Shown one piece after another: positions 17,247 through 28,442 of a DNA stretch of 55,750 nt. The stretch lies in the NCBI RefSeq assembly GCF_000715205.1, contig NZ_JOTP01000020.1:1-55750 (forward strand), in the 5' to 3' direction. This DNA is from Bacillus zhangzhouensis. GTDB lineage: Bacteria > Bacillota > Bacilli > Bacillales > Bacillaceae. Made by a program: the position numbers and the translations under genes. Under the pieces are notes generated by a model, which saw nothing but the letters and a program-made list of their open reading frames with translations, ran no database searches and was not told the origin of the DNA. The number at the start of each line of letters is the position of its first letter. The stretch's first letter is position 1.

Positions 17247-20200
17247 TTATAAAGAAATTTCTAAATTCCCATCAAAGAAATAGAGAATCTTCTCCTCTAA
17301 TGTTCTGTTTGTTAAACGTTCTACTGCTGCTGCGTATAACGCTAATTGGGTTTCATAGCGCTTTTTCAAAATCGGTTCGGCAACCTCTAGTCCGCCTGAA
17401 TATCTGCCTTGCACTCTATCTGTTTTATAATCAAGTAAATAAAGCTTTCCATCTGCTTCAAACAAACAATCAATCATTCCTTGAATAAGCACAGGTTCAT
17501 CCTCTGCATCAATATGGCTGTACACCTCTTTGACAGGTAAAATCATACTAAATGACACTTCTCGTTTCACCCAGTCCGCTTTCCGCAGTTTTTGACCAAT
17601 AGAAGTAGAAAAGAAGGACATAATCCCTTCTCGATCAATAGACTGGATTTGCTCATCTGTTAGTAAGTCTCGCTGCTTTAAGGAATCGAGCAGCTGCTCG
17701 ATACGAGATTCATCATAAGGCTCTTCTGAAGGAAGCGGAATGTGCTGCATGACTGTATGCATCGCAGTACCTTGTTCTGCGGCAGTGAGTGTTTTTTTCT
17801 TCATAAAAGCCGGCCTGTCATACAAGGTTGCACGAGCTTTTCGAATAGAAGCAGGAACACTGTACTCATCCTGTACTTCTTTCATCCTTTTTATCTCTGA
17901 GACAGACTGCTTTGTACCGACTTGTGAGGCCGCTACATATGGGTATTTCCATGAGAGTCTCTCGGCAACCTCCTCTTCATAATCACCATGTCCTTCAACA
18001 GGAAGACCTTCCATTAACGCTTGTATCACTTCGTCGTGCTGCTTCTTTTCAAGTGACACATCTTCTTTTAGAAGATCTGAGGCTTGAGTAAATGAGATGG
18101 TGAATAATGATGGATGCGAGAGAACAACATCGCCTGCTTCTTCTAAAATAGATGACATCGCTTGATGACGGATGAGAGCAGGTCCAATAAAATCTAAGTA
18201 AGTTTTGGCTTGGTATCGTTCAAAATCAGGGAGGAGCCACTCTTCTCCATTTGCGGCATTTTGCCATTTACTTAATGCTTTCATCTGATTTTTGACGGAA
18301 CCGACAAGAAATAATTTTTCCTTGGCCCTTGTAAGCGCCACGTATAGAACCCTTAGCTCTTCAGATAATAACTCTTTTCTCATCTTTTTTTTCATGGCCA
18401 CAAGCGGTAATGTCGCATAACTAATTCTCAGCTCTGGATGAATATATTTGCTTCCAAAGCCTAGTTCTTTATCGAGCAAGTAGGACTGGTTTAAGTCCAT
18501 CATATTAAAGTTCCTGCCGAGTCCTGCAGTAAAGACAACTGGAAATTCTAAACCTTTACTGCTGTGAATCGTCATCATACGAACAACGTCCTCTGTTTCA
18601 CTGAACGTTTTCGCTGCTCCAAGATCATCTCCACGCTCTTGCATTCTTTCAATAAAACGAAGGAATCGAAACAGTCCTCTAAAGGCAGCCTTTTCATACT
18701 GCTTTGCTCGATCATAAAGAGCACGAAGATTCGCCTGCCTCTGCTTTCCACCAGGCATCCCGCCAACATAATCTACATACTGAGTATCGCGGTACACTTC
18801 CCAAATCAATTCTGCTACCGAGTGATTCATGGAGAAATCACGCCACTTACGCAGCAATTGGAAGAATCTCTCTAGTTTTTTACATGTAGGGTGATCAGAA
18901 TGGGTTACACTCATGAATGCCTTCACAGCATCATAATAAGTTCCTTTTTTATCACTCGTTCTAATAAGTGCCATTTCATTTTCATCTAAATGAACAATAG
19001 GTGATCTTAAAACAGCTGCAAGCGGGATATCCTGATATGGATTATCGATTACTTTTAACAGAGAAAGAATCACAGACACCTCTGTTGCTTCGAAATAGCC
19101 TGAGGAAAGATTCGCATACACAGGGATTCCCTGCTTCTTTAATTCCTCCATCATTTGCGGAGCCCACGGCATAGAGCGAAGCAAAATCACGATATCTCGA
19201 TATTGCAAGTTGCGGGTCATTTGCTGTTTTGCATCGTACACTTGAAAAGGCTGTTCAACCAATTCTTTTATTTTCTTTGCAATGACCCTTGCCTCAAATT
19301 GCACGGTCTCTAGTTCTTCTCGTTCTTCATCGCTTTCCGTTTCATGTTGATCTAGATGGACAAGGAGCATTTCTGTCGTTGTATCTTCGCTTTGCGGATA
19401 ACTGGCTCCAAGCTTCAATTCAGCTTGTTCATCATATTCAATTTCTCCAACTGTTTCCCCCATCAGCTGTTTGAACAGAAAGTTTGTACTGTCTAAAACA
19501 TCAGATCGGCTTCGGAAGTTTTTATTTAAATCGATTCTTTTACCTGTGTCTTTGCTGTCTGTTTTAAATTGCTTATATTTATTTAAAAAGAGCATCGGCT
19601 CAGCAAGTCTAAACCGATAAATGGACTGCTTTACATCACCAACCATAAAAAGGTTGCCTTCTGCAGGAAGTTCCCCTTTAGACACAAGCTTTAAAATTGT
19701 TTCTTGTACAAGGTTTGTATCCTGATATTCATCAACAAGCACTTCTTCAAATTGCTGTTGATAGTATTTAGCTGCTTCTGTTTCGATCAGATTTCCTTCC
19801 GCATCCTGCTTCGCTAAAATCCGTAAGCAATAATGCTCTAAATCCGAAAAGTCTACGATTGATTTTTCTTGTTTTGCTCTTTCGAAACGTTCTCCAAATT
19901 GGATGACAAGCTCCACAAGGGTCTCAACAACTGGCTTCATTTCAGCCAAGCTTTTTAAATGCTGTGCAGGACTTCGCATAAAGTATTCATCTTTTAGCTT
20001 TTCTAATTGTTTTTTTGCTTGATTGCGTGCATCTGTGGCTTTTTCTAACAGAACAGGATCGTATTCGTCCCCTTTGCACGTCTTTAGCCTTTTAAAATTG
20101 ATGTTCGGTAAGAGCTCATAGAGCTTTTCAAAATCATCTTGATGCCTGATTAATTCATTGACTTGCTCTAAATCATCTATAAAATTCTCTGCTCTCGGTG

Positions 20201-20951
20201 CTGGACCACCCGGCTCTTTCGATAGGGTAAGAGCCCGTTCGAGCAGCTCCTGACAGCTCCGGAAAACGAGAGAAAGATCCTCTTTGATATATGGATAAAA
20301 CGGTAATTCTTCTACTTTTGTTTGTGCATCCACATCATAAAGAGAAAGGAATGCCCGCATCCATTGCTCAGGAGAAGGATGAGACCTAGAAAATTCATAA
20401 ATTCTCTTCACGAGCCACTGCAAATCTAAGTCATGACGGTCAGATGTGTAACGATCAACTAATTCAAAAAATGCTGGCTTTCCAGCCTTATATTCATCTT
20501 CAAACAGCTCGTCTAACACTTCATCTCCTAATAATTCTCCTTCTGTTTGATCGGCCAAACGAAAGCCTGGATCAAGATCAATCTCATAGTAAAAGGTGCG
20601 CAGAACTTGTAAACAGAATGAGTGCAAGGTAGAAATGTTGGCACGGTTCATGAGTGACAGCTGTCTCCTCATATGAAGGGACCCAGGGTTTTTTGATAAT
20701 TCCTTTTCAAGTGCTTCAGTGATCCGGTGCTTCATTTCTGCCGCAGATGCATTTGTAAAAGTCACAACGAGGAGACGGTCCACATCAACTGGTTGCTCAG
20801 GCCGGGTCATTTTTCGAATCAGCCGTTCAACCAAGACAGCCGTTTTACCTGACCCAGCCGCCGCCGCAACAAGGATATCTTGTCCTTCTGAAACGATGGC
20901 TTCCCATTGGTCATCTGTCCAAGTACTGTTATTCGGTTTTGGTATTTGCAT
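17247..20951 (-). CDS. addA: ATP-dependent helicase/nuclease subunit AddA
   Basis: 1234-aa UvrD/Rep-type helicase fused to a RecB-type nuclease. Walker [10 protein letters not shown] near residues 31-39; helicase motifs [32 protein letters not shown] and [13 protein letters not shown]-terminal nuclease motif LLDYKTD. AddAB processes double-strand breaks to 3' tails up to a Chi-type site and loads RecA. Its start lies inside the end of addB (23-bp overlap), typical of this pair. Confidence 0.97.
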   Translation of the reverse strand: MQIPKPNNSTWTDDQWEAIVSEGQDILVAAAAGSGKTAVLVERLIRKMTRPEQPVDVDRLLVVTFTNASAAEMKHRITEALEKELSKNPGSLHMRRQLSLMNRANISTLHSFCLQVLRTFYYEIDLDPGFRLADQTEGELLGDEVLDELFEDEYKAGKPAFFELVDRYTSDRHDLDLQWLVKRIYEFSRSHPSPEQWMRAFLSLYDVDAQTKVEELPFYPYIKEDLSLVFRSCQELLERALTLSKEPGGPAPRAENFIDDLEQVNELIRHQDDFEKLYELLPNINFKRLKTCKGDEYDPVLLEKATDARNQAKKQLEKLKDEYFMRSPAQHLKSLAEMKPVVETLVELVIQFGERFERAKQEKSIVDFSDLEHYCLRILAKQDAEGNLIETEAAKYYQQQFEEVLVDEYQDTNLVQETILKLVSKGELPAEGNLFMVGDVKQSIYRFRLAEPMLFLNKYKQFKTDSKDTGKRIDLNKNFRSRSDVLDSTNFLFKQLMGETVGEIEYDEQAELKLGASYPQSEDTTTEMLLVHLDQHETESDEEREELETVQFEARVIAKKIKELVEQPFQVYDAKQQMTRNLQYRDIVILLRSMPWAPQMMEELKKQGIPVYANLSSGYFEATEVSVILSLLKVIDNPYQDIPLAAVLRSPIVHLDENEMALIRTSDKKGTYYDAVKAFMSVTHSDHPTCKKLERFFQLLRKWRDFSMNHSVAELIWEVYRDTQYVDYVGGMPGGKQRQANLRALYDRAKQYEKAAFRGLFRFLRFIERMQERGDDLGAAKTFSETEDVVRMMTIHSSKGLEFPVVFTAGLGRNFNMMDLNQSYLLDKELGFGSKYIHPELRISYATLPLVAMKKKMRKELLSEELRVLYVALTRAKEKLFLVGSVKNQMKALSKWQNAANGEEWLLPDFERYQAKTYLDFIGPALIRHQAMSSILEEAGDVVLSHPSLFTISFTQASDLLKEDVSLEKKQHDEVIQALMEGLPVEGHGDYEEEVAERLSWKYPYVAASQVGTKQSVSEIKRMKEVQDEYSVPASIRKARATLYDRPAFMKKKTLTAAEQGTAMHTVMQHIPLPSEEPYDESRIEQLLDSLKQRDLLTDEQIQSIDREGIMSFFSTSIGQKLRKADWVKREVSFSMILPVKEVYSHIDAEDEPVLIQGMIDCLFEADGKLYLLDYKTDRVQGRYSGGLEVAEPILKKRYETQLALYAAAVERLTNRTLEEKILYFFDGNLEISL

Positions 20952-23900
20952 ACTGATCCCCTTCTTTTTTGATCCGGTCTATCATGACATCATCTTTGTC
21001 TGATGTGAGCACCCGAAATTCATTATCCTCTATTAATTCATCAAACTGACAAATAGACTTGAATGAACAAAAACGGCAAGGTGTTTGATCCTTCAATTTA
21101 TATGGATTAATTTCTACCTCACCATTTGTAATTCTTTCCCCTGCCTCTTCAAAAGTGCGTCGAACGTGTTTTGTGAGTATGTGGAAATGATCTTCACTTA
21201 AAACTGCAGAATCCGAACGGAAAGATCCATCCTTTTTTAAGCCCGCTTGAATGACTTGGGATCTTCCTGACTCAAGCGTTTGATCCATTAGTTTTACTGC
21301 TTCTACATCTTCAAGCAATAGACCCTTCATTTTGAATTTCTTGAATATTTCCTGCTCAATTTCATCCTCTGCGAGCGGAATAGGCGCTTGAATGAGCGGA
21401 TCGTGAATATGGAAATATAAAATTCCAGCAGGAGTCGCCTCCATGCCTAGCCATTCTTTAGAATAAGTAATTGTGAGGTCTAAGTAAGTGAGCATTTGCA
21501 AGGCCAAGCCATAGTATACCTCTGCTAAATCAAGCCCTTTCTCGCTGGACTTATAGTCGACAATTCTCAAAAGCAGCCCTTTTGAACCTTCTGCTTTATC
21601 CACTCGGTCAATTCTTCCGACAAGCTCCATCGTGCAGCCATTTTTCAATTGAAAAGTAAACGGCGGCAGAGGTCCTTGACCTCCAAAACCTAACTCAAGC
21701 CCAACTGGAGAAAATCCACTCAATTTGGCATGTTCACTTAATATAGAAGAGACGCGAATCAAGATCTTCTGAAGCTTTTCTTTAATATAAGCATGCCGAT
21801 TAGAGCTTAATAAAATTTCCTTTTGCAGACGCGGGGCAAGCTGTTCAATTGCATGTCTTGAGTAGGTGACACAATCTTCCTTCGTTAAGTTTTTCCAATC
21901 CTTTTTTTGCTCAATGAGCGTATCTGAAATATGTTTTAACGCTGAGTGAAACAGCTGACCGATATCGGGTGCTTCCAATTTGTAAAATTGTCGATCCTTT
22001 AGTTTTAACCCGTGGGAAGCAAAGTGAGAAAATGCACACGCATTGAATTTCTCCATCCTTGAAACACTGCCTTGAATATGATCACCGTAAAGCTCTTTTG
22101 TGACATTTGGCTTTAAGCGCTTCGCTCTATTTGTAAAAAACAAACTTGACATGATCTTTTTTGATACATCTCGATTGGGTGATGTCATTAAATTATTATA
22201 TACACTCCACCATACGCCACTGATGGGATATTGATTGAGCCATTGCTGCAGCTGCGAGACAGTATAGGATAACGAGACATGCTCATTCGCTACAAATTTT
22301 AATTGATCCTTGTCATCCAGCTGTTCTGGATCTAACACATAAAGAGCATGCTGGTGATGTGGCATAAGCTCTTGGCAATACTTGATGAAAGTCGAAGGCA
22401 ATAGAGAACGTCCTTCTTCATCTGAAGCTGAATAGGATAGATACAAATGATGGGATGGACTTGATAGCGATTGGTAAATTAAAAATTGCTCATCTAGCAG
22501 CCGTTCCTTTCCTGTTTCTGCTAGCTCTGCTCCTGCTCGCTTTAACCATTCCCGGTCATCCTCAGACAATACACTTTCATCAGAAGGCCGCGCCGGAATA
22601 ACGCCATCATTTACACCAATGATAAACGTGCACTTCACTTGATACATTCTGGATAAATCCATACTTCCGATAAATACTTGATCGAGTGAAGGCGGAATCA
22701 AAGCGAACTTTAGAGATGCTAGACCTGTATCCATCATCTGTTGGAATAAAGGAAATGAGAGCTCCTCTTCTCCGAGCATTTCAACAAATTCATCCATTAG
22801 TTGAACAATAGCACCCCATACTTGTCCATGCTGCATCGCTTCAGCTAATCTACCTGCTTCTTCAGCCTCAAGCCTTACCTTTTCAAGCTTTTCCGGCACT
22901 TGTATTTCCTCTAGAAAGACATAGATGGCCTCCACCATGTCCCTCACTTTTTGTGCTTTTTTCAATCTTTTTTGCAATTGAAAAAGAGGGGGAACAATCC
23001 ATTCTTTTACGTCATTCAGCATTTGTTCCATTTCAATTTCTTGATCTGTTTGTCCAAAATCTTCATCTAATGATTGGAATCGCCTGTAATGAAAACGTGA
23101 GCCGTTTGTCCAGCGCTCCCCTTTTACACCATAAGCAATACAATAGTTTTCAAGCTGATCTGCCTGTTCTCTCGCTTTGTTTTTGGCGAGTTCTAGCGGA
23201 AATAGGAACTCTGTTTTCACACAGCGAAACACCGCTTCATACCGCCAGTTCCCTTTTATGACATCCATGCTCGAACGAATCAATTCAATGAGCGGATGAT
23301 ACTGCATCGATTCATTTCCATCAATAAAAAAAGGAATATCATAATCTCGAAAAACCTCTTTTAACGTATCTTTATAGTCGTCTACATGTCTTGCAACAAT
23401 CGAAATATCTCGAAACCTAAAGCCTTCCTCTCTCACTAAATCAAGAATGTCTCTCGCTACTCCCTCAATTTCAGCCCGTTTGTTTGCACTTTTAGATACT
23501 GTGAGATGAGGCGTTTCTTCTTGATACGGCTGCTGCGGTCTCTGCTCATATTGGTTTTCTAAATAAGCTAGATCTGGTGTATGTAGATGCCGCTTATTTC
23601 CCTCCAAAATGTTCTCAGAAATGGCCGCTCCACACTCTTTGGCAAGCTGATAGAGCTGAAAATACGTTTTACCTGTCATACGAAATAAATCAAGTTCATT
23701 CGGCTGCGTGTCATGATATGAACGATCTACTGTGAAAGCAGCGGTTACTTTTGTGGCATGCAGCAAAAGCTGCTCAATGACGAGAAGCTGCTGCGGGGTA
23801 AACTGATAAAAACCATCTATATAAATATGCGCTCCTTTTAGTTCATCAGATAAAGGAATTTGCTGCGTGAGAAGTGTCAAATAATCTTCTGAGTGCACAT

Positions 23901-24438
23901 ATTCATCTTGTAAATGCTGCTCCATCTGCTGATAAAGAACATGCAGATCATGCAATTTTTCGGCTGCCCGTCTTTCTTCTGTATACTCTGAATGCATGCT
24001 GGACGCTGAAATTTTTTCAATATCCTCCGGTAACATGCAGTACCTTTTGAATTCAGCCATCGTTTTTTCTATTTGCTCAACAAATCCCGGCTTATCACTC
24101 GCTTTTTTGAATACTTTAAACTTTTCTTTCTGCTCTTCAATCACTTTTCTTAAAAGCATTTGAACCCCTGTGCTTGTAACAAATTGCCGGTTCGCTCCGC
24201 CAGTCTGCTGTAAAATAGACCAAGCAAGACGAGTGAAACTAAATACTTTGGCCCTGATCATTCCTCCAGCTTCAGACGTTTTTGCAAGCTCATATTCCAT
24301 TAAAAATGTCATTTGATCCGGGACTAAAAAAATGATTGGCGGACCCAACGGATCAAGCCGAAGCTGTTCTTTCATCTCCTCTAAGATTGCAGTCGTTTTT
24401 CCACTCCCCGATCTGCCTGCTAAAAACTGAATCTCCAC
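20929..24438 (-). CDS. addB: ATP-dependent helicase/deoxyribonuclease subunit AddB
   Basis: 1169 aa from the chosen GTG ([15 protein letters not shown]), which has AAAGG about 10 nt upstream; the longest frame begins at a GTG inside that SD. P-loop GRSGSGKT at residues 8-15; C-terminal RecB-type nuclease with IVDYKSS. Four cysteines for the 4Fe-4S clamp are visible: one in NACAF and three in [10 protein letters not shown]. It makes the heterodimer with AddA and is needed for recombination and transformation in competent cells. Confidence 0.95.
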   Translation of the reverse strand: MEIQFLAGRSGSGKTTAILEEMKEQLRLDPLGPPIIFLVPDQMTFLMEYELAKTSEAGGMIRAKVFSFTRLAWSILQQTGGANRQFVTSTGVQMLLRKVIEEQKEKFKVFKKASDKPGFVEQIEKTMAEFKRYCMLPEDIEKISASSMHSEYTEERRAAEKLHDLHVLYQQMEQHLQDEYVHSEDYLTLLTQQIPLSDELKGAHIYIDGFYQFTPQQLLVIEQLLLHATKVTAAFTVDRSYHDTQPNELDLFRMTGKTYFQLYQLAKECGAAISENILEGNKRHLHTPDLAYLENQYEQRPQQPYQEETPHLTVSKSANKRAEIEGVARDILDLVREEGFRFRDISIVARHVDDYKDTLKEVFRDYDIPFFIDGNESMQYHPLIELIRSSMDVIKGNWRYEAVFRCVKTEFLFPLELAKNKAREQADQLENYCIAYGVKGERWTNGSRFHYRRFQSLDEDFGQTDQEIEMEQMLNDVKEWIVPPLFQLQKRLKKAQKVRDMVEAIYVFLEEIQVPEKLEKVRLEAEEAGRLAEAMQHGQVWGAIVQLMDEFVEMLGEEELSFPLFQQMMDTGLASLKFALIPPSLDQVFIGSMDLSRMYQVKCTFIIGVNDGVIPARPSDESVLSEDDREWLKRAGAELAETGKERLLDEQFLIYQSLSSPSHHLYLSYSASDEEGRSLLPSTFIKYCQELMPHHQHALYVLDPEQLDDKDQLKFVANEHVSLSYTVSQLQQWLNQYPISGVWWSVYNNLMTSPNRDVSKKIMSSLFFTNRAKRLKPNVTKELYGDHIQGSVSRMEKFNACAFSHFASHGLKLKDRQFYKLEAPDIGQLFHSALKHISDTLIEQKKDWKNLTKEDCVTYSRHAIEQLAPRLQKEILLSSNRHAYIKEKLQKILIRVSSILSEHAKLSGFSPVGLELGFGGQGPLPPFTFQLKNGCTMELVGRIDRVDKAEGSKGLLLRIVDYKSSEKGLDLAEVYYGLALQMLTYLDLTITYSKEWLGMEATPAGILYFHIHDPLIQAPIPLAEDEIEQEIFKKFKMKGLLLEDVEAVKLMDQTLESGRSQVIQAGLKKDGSFRSDSAVLSEDHFHILTKHVRRTFEEAGERITNGEVEINPYKLKDQTPCRFCSFKSICQFDELIEDNEFRVLTSDKDDVMIDRIKKEGDQYANTKTE

Positions 24439-24605
24439 GTTCCACAACACCTTTCTTATGTACTCATATTCTAGCGAAAATAAGGGTAAATAGCTATTTT
24501 CCTATCACGTTCCCTTTCTCCCTCTTTATTGAAAAGAAATAGGCACCTTTCCTAGCTCTTTTCATATCATAAACCATGATGATCTAAAAGGAGGCTGGCA
24601 ATATC

Positions 24606-25052
24606 ATGTATTACGGTTACTATGACTACTCGCCCTATGACATGCGCCAAAACACAAGAATCATTTCAGACCTTGAGAAGGCTCTTAATGGTGAATATTC
24701 TGCGATCCAATGCTACGAAAAACTTGCCCAAAAAGCAAAAAATCCTGAGGCGAAAAAGATCATTCAAGAAATACGCCAGGACGAAGTCAGACACTATCAA
24801 CTATTTTCAAAGCTATATTATTCTTTAACAGGTAAAAACCACAAACCAAGCGTAACAGAACCTTGTCCAGACCAATTCAGAGAAGGGCTTATGTTTGCCT
24901 TTAAAGACGAACAAAAAACGGTCGATTTTTACTTAAGCGTATCAGACTATGTCCGTGATCAAGGAACAAAAGAGCTAATGAAACGTATCGCACAAGACGA
25001 ACAGCAGCATGCTGTATGGTTTTTATATCTTTTAACGCACCATGTATCTTAG
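24606..25052 (+). CDS. yhjR: ferritin-like domain protein YhjR
   Basis: 148-aa four-helix protein of the ferritin/rubrerythrin superfamily. Carboxylate and histidine ligands recur as NGEYSAIQCY, RQDEVRHYQLF, AFKDEQKTVDFY and AQDEQQHAVWFLY, the two ExxH-type pairs of a di-iron site. The N-terminus is Tyr-rich (MYYGYYDYSPYD). AAGGAGG precedes the ATG. It is divergent from addB, as yhjR is in B. subtilis, where it is a late sporulation gene; a spore role is inferred. Confidence 0.78.
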   Translation: MYYGYYDYSPYDMRQNTRIISDLEKALNGEYSAIQCYEKLAQKAKNPEAKKIIQEIRQDEVRHYQLFSKLYYSLTGKNHKPSVTEPCPDQFREGLMFAFKDEQKTVDFYLSVSDYVRDQGTKELMKRIAQDEQQHAVWFLYLLTHHVS

Positions 25053-25200
25053 ATAGTCCTATTTTAATAGGAGATCGTATGTTCCGTCAAAAAATGAAAA
25101 TGCCTTTTTGTTCACTCAACATGTGAAATAAAGTACTATCATCAACAAAACCTCTCTTACCTTTCGCTTTTTCAACCGAGAAAACGACGATTTGACCAAC

Positions 25201-25240
25201 AAAAAACTCCTCTGCCACAAAAGGCAGGAGGAGTTTTTTT
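25201..25240. terminator. terminator between yhjR and the DoxX gene
   Basis: AAAACTCCTCTGCC and GGCAGGAGGAGTTTTTTT form a strong hairpin with T-runs on both strands, nine bases from the DoxX-gene stop. It can serve both convergent genes. The 150 bases between yhjR and this hairpin contain no convincing gene. Confidence 0.8.
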
Positions 25241-25248
25241 ATGATATT

Positions 25249-25659
25249 TTAATGAAATTTTGCTTCATTGCTTTGCTGCTGATGTTTTAATAACCCATCA
25301 ATTGACAGTACCTTACTTCCGCTAAGCGTCAAATAAAGCGCCATGACCAATAAAGAAAGTTCAAATTCATAACCGCCAACAAATCCTCTAGAAAAACCAA
25401 CTGTTATAATCGCCACAGCCATAATTGGCACAAATAAAGCTGCGAAAATACGTGTTCCTAGACCTAAAATCAGGGCTATTCCACCGACTAGCTCAATTGT
25501 CTTCACAATATAGGCCATAAATTCCGGCACACCGATTTGACCAAAGAATGCAGCTGTACCCCCTAGGCCTCCTTGATATGCCTGAAGCCCATGTAAAAAG
25601 AAAATGATACCTAGGATAACGCGTACGAAAAGTGTTCCTATTTCTTGATTCGTTTTCAT
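25249..25659 (-). CDS. DoxX family membrane protein
   Basis: 136-aa protein with four hydrophobic segments (about 8-26, 48-68, 72-91, 98-116) and the DoxX features RxxLGxxFFxHG and ELVGGIALILGLGTR. DoxX proteins act in the membrane in quinone, thiol or redox homeostasis; the specific role is not predictable. It lies after the BlaI/M56 pair but has its own upstream region carrying a copy of the motif found before blaI, so it is probably a target of that repressor. Confidence 0.82.
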   Translation of the reverse strand: MKTNQEIGTLFVRVILGIIFFLHGLQAYQGGLGGTAAFFGQIGVPEFMAYIVKTIELVGGIALILGLGTRIFAALFVPIMAVAIITVGFSRGFVGGYEFELSLLVMALYLTLSGSKVLSIDGLLKHQQQSNEAKFH

Positions 25660-25680
25660 ATAGTGATTTCCTCCTGTTTT

Positions 25681-25701
25681 TACACTACATAATGTAATGT
25701 G
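25681..25701. promoter_or_regulatory. BlaI-type operator before the DoxX gene
   Basis: TACACTACATAATGTAATGT is a near-palindrome with TACA/TGTA half sites, 22 bp upstream of the DoxX start. Its first 15 bases match the site upstream of blaI with one difference. Confidence 0.6.
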
Positions 25702-25716
25702 AATAAGTAAAAAAAA

Positions 25717-26556
25717 TTAGTAATTTAGGTTGAGCATAATCATTAAGACCACCATGAGAATGGCGGATGTCACGATTGGAATAAGTGGTACATTGAAAGG
25801 TATATTGTATGTTGGGTTTAAGATCTTTTGTATTCTTAAATTTAACGCCCGATCTCCAAAGGACACCGCAAACTTCGTTTGTTTTTGAAACTGGGTTCTC
25901 TTTTTAATGAGTTTCAAAAGGGCTTGCCCCACTCCAAGCTCCGTACCTGTCTGCCGAATAGCATAGTCATCTGCAATCACTTCACGAAAAACAGAGTAAC
26001 TTTGTCTCATATGCTTTAACACTGGAATGTACCAAATCACTTTTGTGAGCATTGAAAAAGCGAAAGACTTTAAAGGGTCATAGCTGTATTTGTGATGCAA
26101 TTCATGATGAACAACAGCATCAATTTCCCCTTCATCAAGCATGTCCATAAGTGCCGTTGATAAGTAAACCTTTGGATGAAGCATCCCCATTGCAAAAGCA
26201 AGTGGTTCATGACAATGAAAAACAATGATGTCATTTGCATATTTCTCTGATAGAAAATCGGTCGTTTCCTGATCGACTGCCATCATCATATTTCCTTTGA
26301 ATTGGATATACTTTCTGATTTGCTTCGTCATATAGAAAGCCGCAAATCCCAATGTGTAGAGAACTAAAGCATCTAGAAAATATTTTAAAGGAGTGAAACC
26401 GTAGAATTCGAGAACAGACTGGCACACATGGATCAGGTTATATGCTTGATTCCAGCCAAAAAAGCTCGAGAGCACATAATAACCCATCTGATAAAAAATC
26501 ACTAAACCAATCAATATACCGCCTAAAAACAGCAGACTCGACTTCATTTTATTCAT
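25717..26556 (-). CDS. M56-family (BlaR1/MecR1-type) membrane metallopeptidase
   Basis: 279 aa from the ATG with GAGGAG seven bases upstream; a longer frame reaching back into the repressor gene lacks an SD. Membrane segments near the N-terminus (MKSSLLFLGGILIGLVIFYQ and a second near residue 75) and at the C-terminus surround a cytoplasmic peptidase domain with the zinc motif HELHH (in VHHELHHKYSYDP) and a downstream Glu (FREVIADDYA). BlaR1-type peptidases cleave their partner repressor. This protein is much shorter than BlaR1 and lacks a penicillin-binding sensor domain, so the signal is unlikely to be a beta-lactam. It overlaps the repressor gene by 8 bp. Confidence 0.85.
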   Translation of the reverse strand: MNKMKSSLLFLGGILIGLVIFYQMGYYVLSSFFGWNQAYNLIHVCQSVLEFYGFTPLKYFLDALVLYTLGFAAFYMTKQIRKYIQFKGNMMMAVDQETTDFLSEKYANDIIVFHCHEPLAFAMGMLHPKVYLSTALMDMLDEGEIDAVVHHELHHKYSYDPLKSFAFSMLTKVIWYIPVLKHMRQSYSVFREVIADDYAIRQTGTELGVGQALLKLIKKRTQFQKQTKFAVSFGDRALNLRIQKILNPTYNIPFNVPLIPIVTSAILMVVLMIMLNLNY

Positions 26557-26971
26557 TTTGCTGCTCCTCTTTTTTTGATGCAAGCCTTGCTTCAAGTATT
26601 TTGAGTAATTCAGGATCAGCACTTTCAATCGCATCCACCATATGATTCACTGCCAGTGGACCGAAATCGTCCATCAGCCCTTGCGTAATCCACTTTGTTT
26701 GCTCATTTAGAAATTCTTCTTTTGTTAAAATGGGATTATAAATAGATGAACGCCCTTTTGTTTTCTTTTCCACAATTCCTTTTTCGGTTAAGCGATTCAG
26801 CACAGTCATCACCGTGTTGAAATTAATCGGCTTCTCATTTGACAGCTTCTGCTGTACTTCTTTAATCGGCATATCCTCGCCTTGATAAAGGATCTCCATA
26901 ATCCTTCCCTCTAAAGGACCAAAAAAACGATTCAATCCCTTTTCATTATATTTAAAAGAAGGAATTTTCAT
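26549..26971 (-). CDS. BlaI/MecI/CopY-family transcriptional repressor
   Basis: 140-aa protein with a BlaI-type winged helix: MEILYQGEDMPIKEVQQKLS, NTVMTVLNRLTEKGIVEKK (recognition helix and wing), then a helical dimerisation tail. Such repressors bind TACA-TGTA dyads and are inactivated by cleavage by a co-encoded M56 peptidase, which overlaps this gene. Two matching dyads, upstream of this gene and upstream of the DoxX gene, define a probable small regulon. Confidence 0.88.
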   Translation of the reverse strand: MKIPSFKYNEKGLNRFFGPLEGRIMEILYQGEDMPIKEVQQKLSNEKPINFNTVMTVLNRLTEKGIVEKKTKGRSSIYNPILTKEEFLNEQTKWITQGLMDDFGPLAVNHMVDAIESADPELLKILEARLASKKEEQQNE

Positions 26972-26982
26972 GTCATCACCTC

Positions 26983-26997
26983 ACACTATGTAGTGTA
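26983..26997. promoter_or_regulatory. BlaI-type operator before blaI (autoregulation)
   Basis: On the minus strand TACACTACATAGTGT, containing 6-bp arms ACACTA/TAGTGT, lies 12 bp upstream of the repressor start. It differs by one base from the site before the DoxX gene. Confidence 0.6.
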
Positions 26998-27256
26998 GTG
27001 TAATTGAAAATGATAGTCAACTGATAACAAAAATAGGGGAAAATCGTTGTGTATTGTTTTTGTTTTTGGTAAAAATGATCTCTTTATTTATATAAATCCG
27101 ATATTTTTACATGAAGATAAATGGAGCCTCTTAATGATAAGATAATCTTATGAAAATGGTAAAAAAATTCGTATTTTATTTATAGAGACTTTTGTATTAT
27201 AGTGAACATAACAACATTTCACTTACTGAACAAACATATAGGAAGAAGGTTTACAT

Positions 27257-28405
27257 GTGATGAAACAAGGAAACAGCCTTCGAACCGATCTGATTCTGAT
27301 CGCGATAAGCGGTTTGGGTGGATTTCTTTTGTCTTTAACAGGAATGTCTATTGGCTGGATGGTCGGTACGTTAATCACAGCTGCATTTATTGCCATGCGC
27401 CGCCCCACCCTGTTTCAACGTAAAGAAAACAACACCTTACGTATTCATAGCAGATGGCTACTCCTTGGTCAATTCATTCTCGGAATCGAACTTGGACAGA
27501 AAATGAACATGAAAGTCCTCCACATTTTCGCTGACAATTGGCTCCCTGTGAGTTTCATGCTCGTCTTTTCTATTCTACTAGCGATGCTCTCTGGCTTTCT
27601 CTTATGGAAGCTGAGCAAAACAGATATGCTGACCAGCTTTGTCGGAACTGCACCAGGCGGTCTATCCGCGATGCCAGGGATTGCCCAAGAGGTTGGAGCA
27701 AATACAGCTGTTGTGAGTCTCGTGCAAACGATACGTGTTTTAATGGTTGTACTCACCATCCCATTTATGGTGTTCTATTTAAATACAAAAAACCAATCTG
27801 GTGCGGCTATAGCAGCACAGGGCAGCGCCTTCTCATCAGGCATTTTCACCCTATCAAATATCTCTTGGACTGCTACGCTCATCTTAGGTGCCTGGCTCAT
27901 GTCACGCCTAGCGGTTCGCCTTCATTTCCCTGCCCCTTGGCTGATCGGCAGCATGTTAGGGGTCGCAGCCCTTCAAGTAGGTGCGGGTGCGCTCACAGGT
28001 CATGATTTGATTCCTTATTGGCCAGCACAAGCCAATATTGCGTCACAGGTATTTCTAGGTGCAACCATCGGGTCAAAAATGAATAAACAGATGTTTGTTG
28101 GGCTAAAAAACACCTTAATAGTGGCCATCGTCAGCTCAGCCGGGCTCATTGCTGCGACTGTTCTCAGTTCAATTGCGATAGCAGAAATCACAGGTATTTC
28201 TGTCATTACAGCCATTCTTGCTTTTTCGCCTGGCGGGATTGCAGAAATGGCGACAACAGCAGTCACACTTCATGAGGATTCCACCTTTGTTGTCGCTGTA
28301 CAAGTCGTCAGAATCATTCTTGTAATTGCCATGCTGCCACCGTTTTTTCGATTCTTACATCATTTCTGGGCGAAAAGACAGACTGATTATAAAGCTGCAA
28401 AATAA
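27257..28405 (+). CDS. yhjN: AbrB-family membrane protein (YhjN)
   Basis: 382-aa polytopic membrane protein of the AbrB duplication family (once annotated as ammonia monooxygenase-like), with two homologous halves of about five segments. Repeated Gly-rich motifs occur in both halves: GTAPGGLSAMPGIAQEVGA near residue 130 and FSPGGIAEMATTAVTLH near residue 320. It is probably a transporter or permease of unknown substrate. GTG and ATG are adjacent possible starts behind AAGAAGG. The 285-bp AT-rich region upstream holds no gene. Confidence 0.82.
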   Translation: MMKQGNSLRTDLILIAISGLGGFLLSLTGMSIGWMVGTLITAAFIAMRRPTLFQRKENNTLRIHSRWLLLGQFILGIELGQKMNMKVLHIFADNWLPVSFMLVFSILLAMLSGFLLWKLSKTDMLTSFVGTAPGGLSAMPGIAQEVGANTAVVSLVQTIRVLMVVLTIPFMVFYLNTKNQSGAAIAAQGSAFSSGIFTLSNISWTATLILGAWLMSRLAVRLHFPAPWLIGSMLGVAALQVGAGALTGHDLIPYWPAQANIASQVFLGATIGSKMNKQMFVGLKNTLIVAIVSSAGLIAATVLSSIAIAEITGISVITAILAFSPGGIAEMATTAVTLHEDSTFVVAVQVVRIILVIAMLPPFFRFLHHFWAKRQTDYKAAK

Positions 28406-28442
28406 AAAGAGACGCTTTGCATGAGCAGAGCGCCTCTTTTTT
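28406..28442. terminator. bidirectional terminator between yhjN and sipV
   Basis: AAAAGAG-CGCTTTGC pairs with GCA-AGCG-CTCTTTTTT; T-runs on both strands serve these convergent genes. Confidence 0.8.

Noticed and set aside
24488..24544. AT-boxes upstream of addB, as ComK controls addAB in B. subtilis
   Set aside because: AAATAGCTATTTT is near-perfect and AAAAGAAAT lies at 31-bp spacing, but the second box lacks its TTTT half and the first overlaps the likely -35. Too weak to call.
25079..25126. Very short frame after yhjR with GGAG before ATG
   Set aside because: About 15 codons, no similarity, within a terminator-rich spacer.
25717..26971. Beta-lactam resistance module (BlaI/BlaR1)
   Set aside because: The M56 protein lacks the extracellular penicillin-binding sensor domain and no beta-lactamase gene is adjacent.
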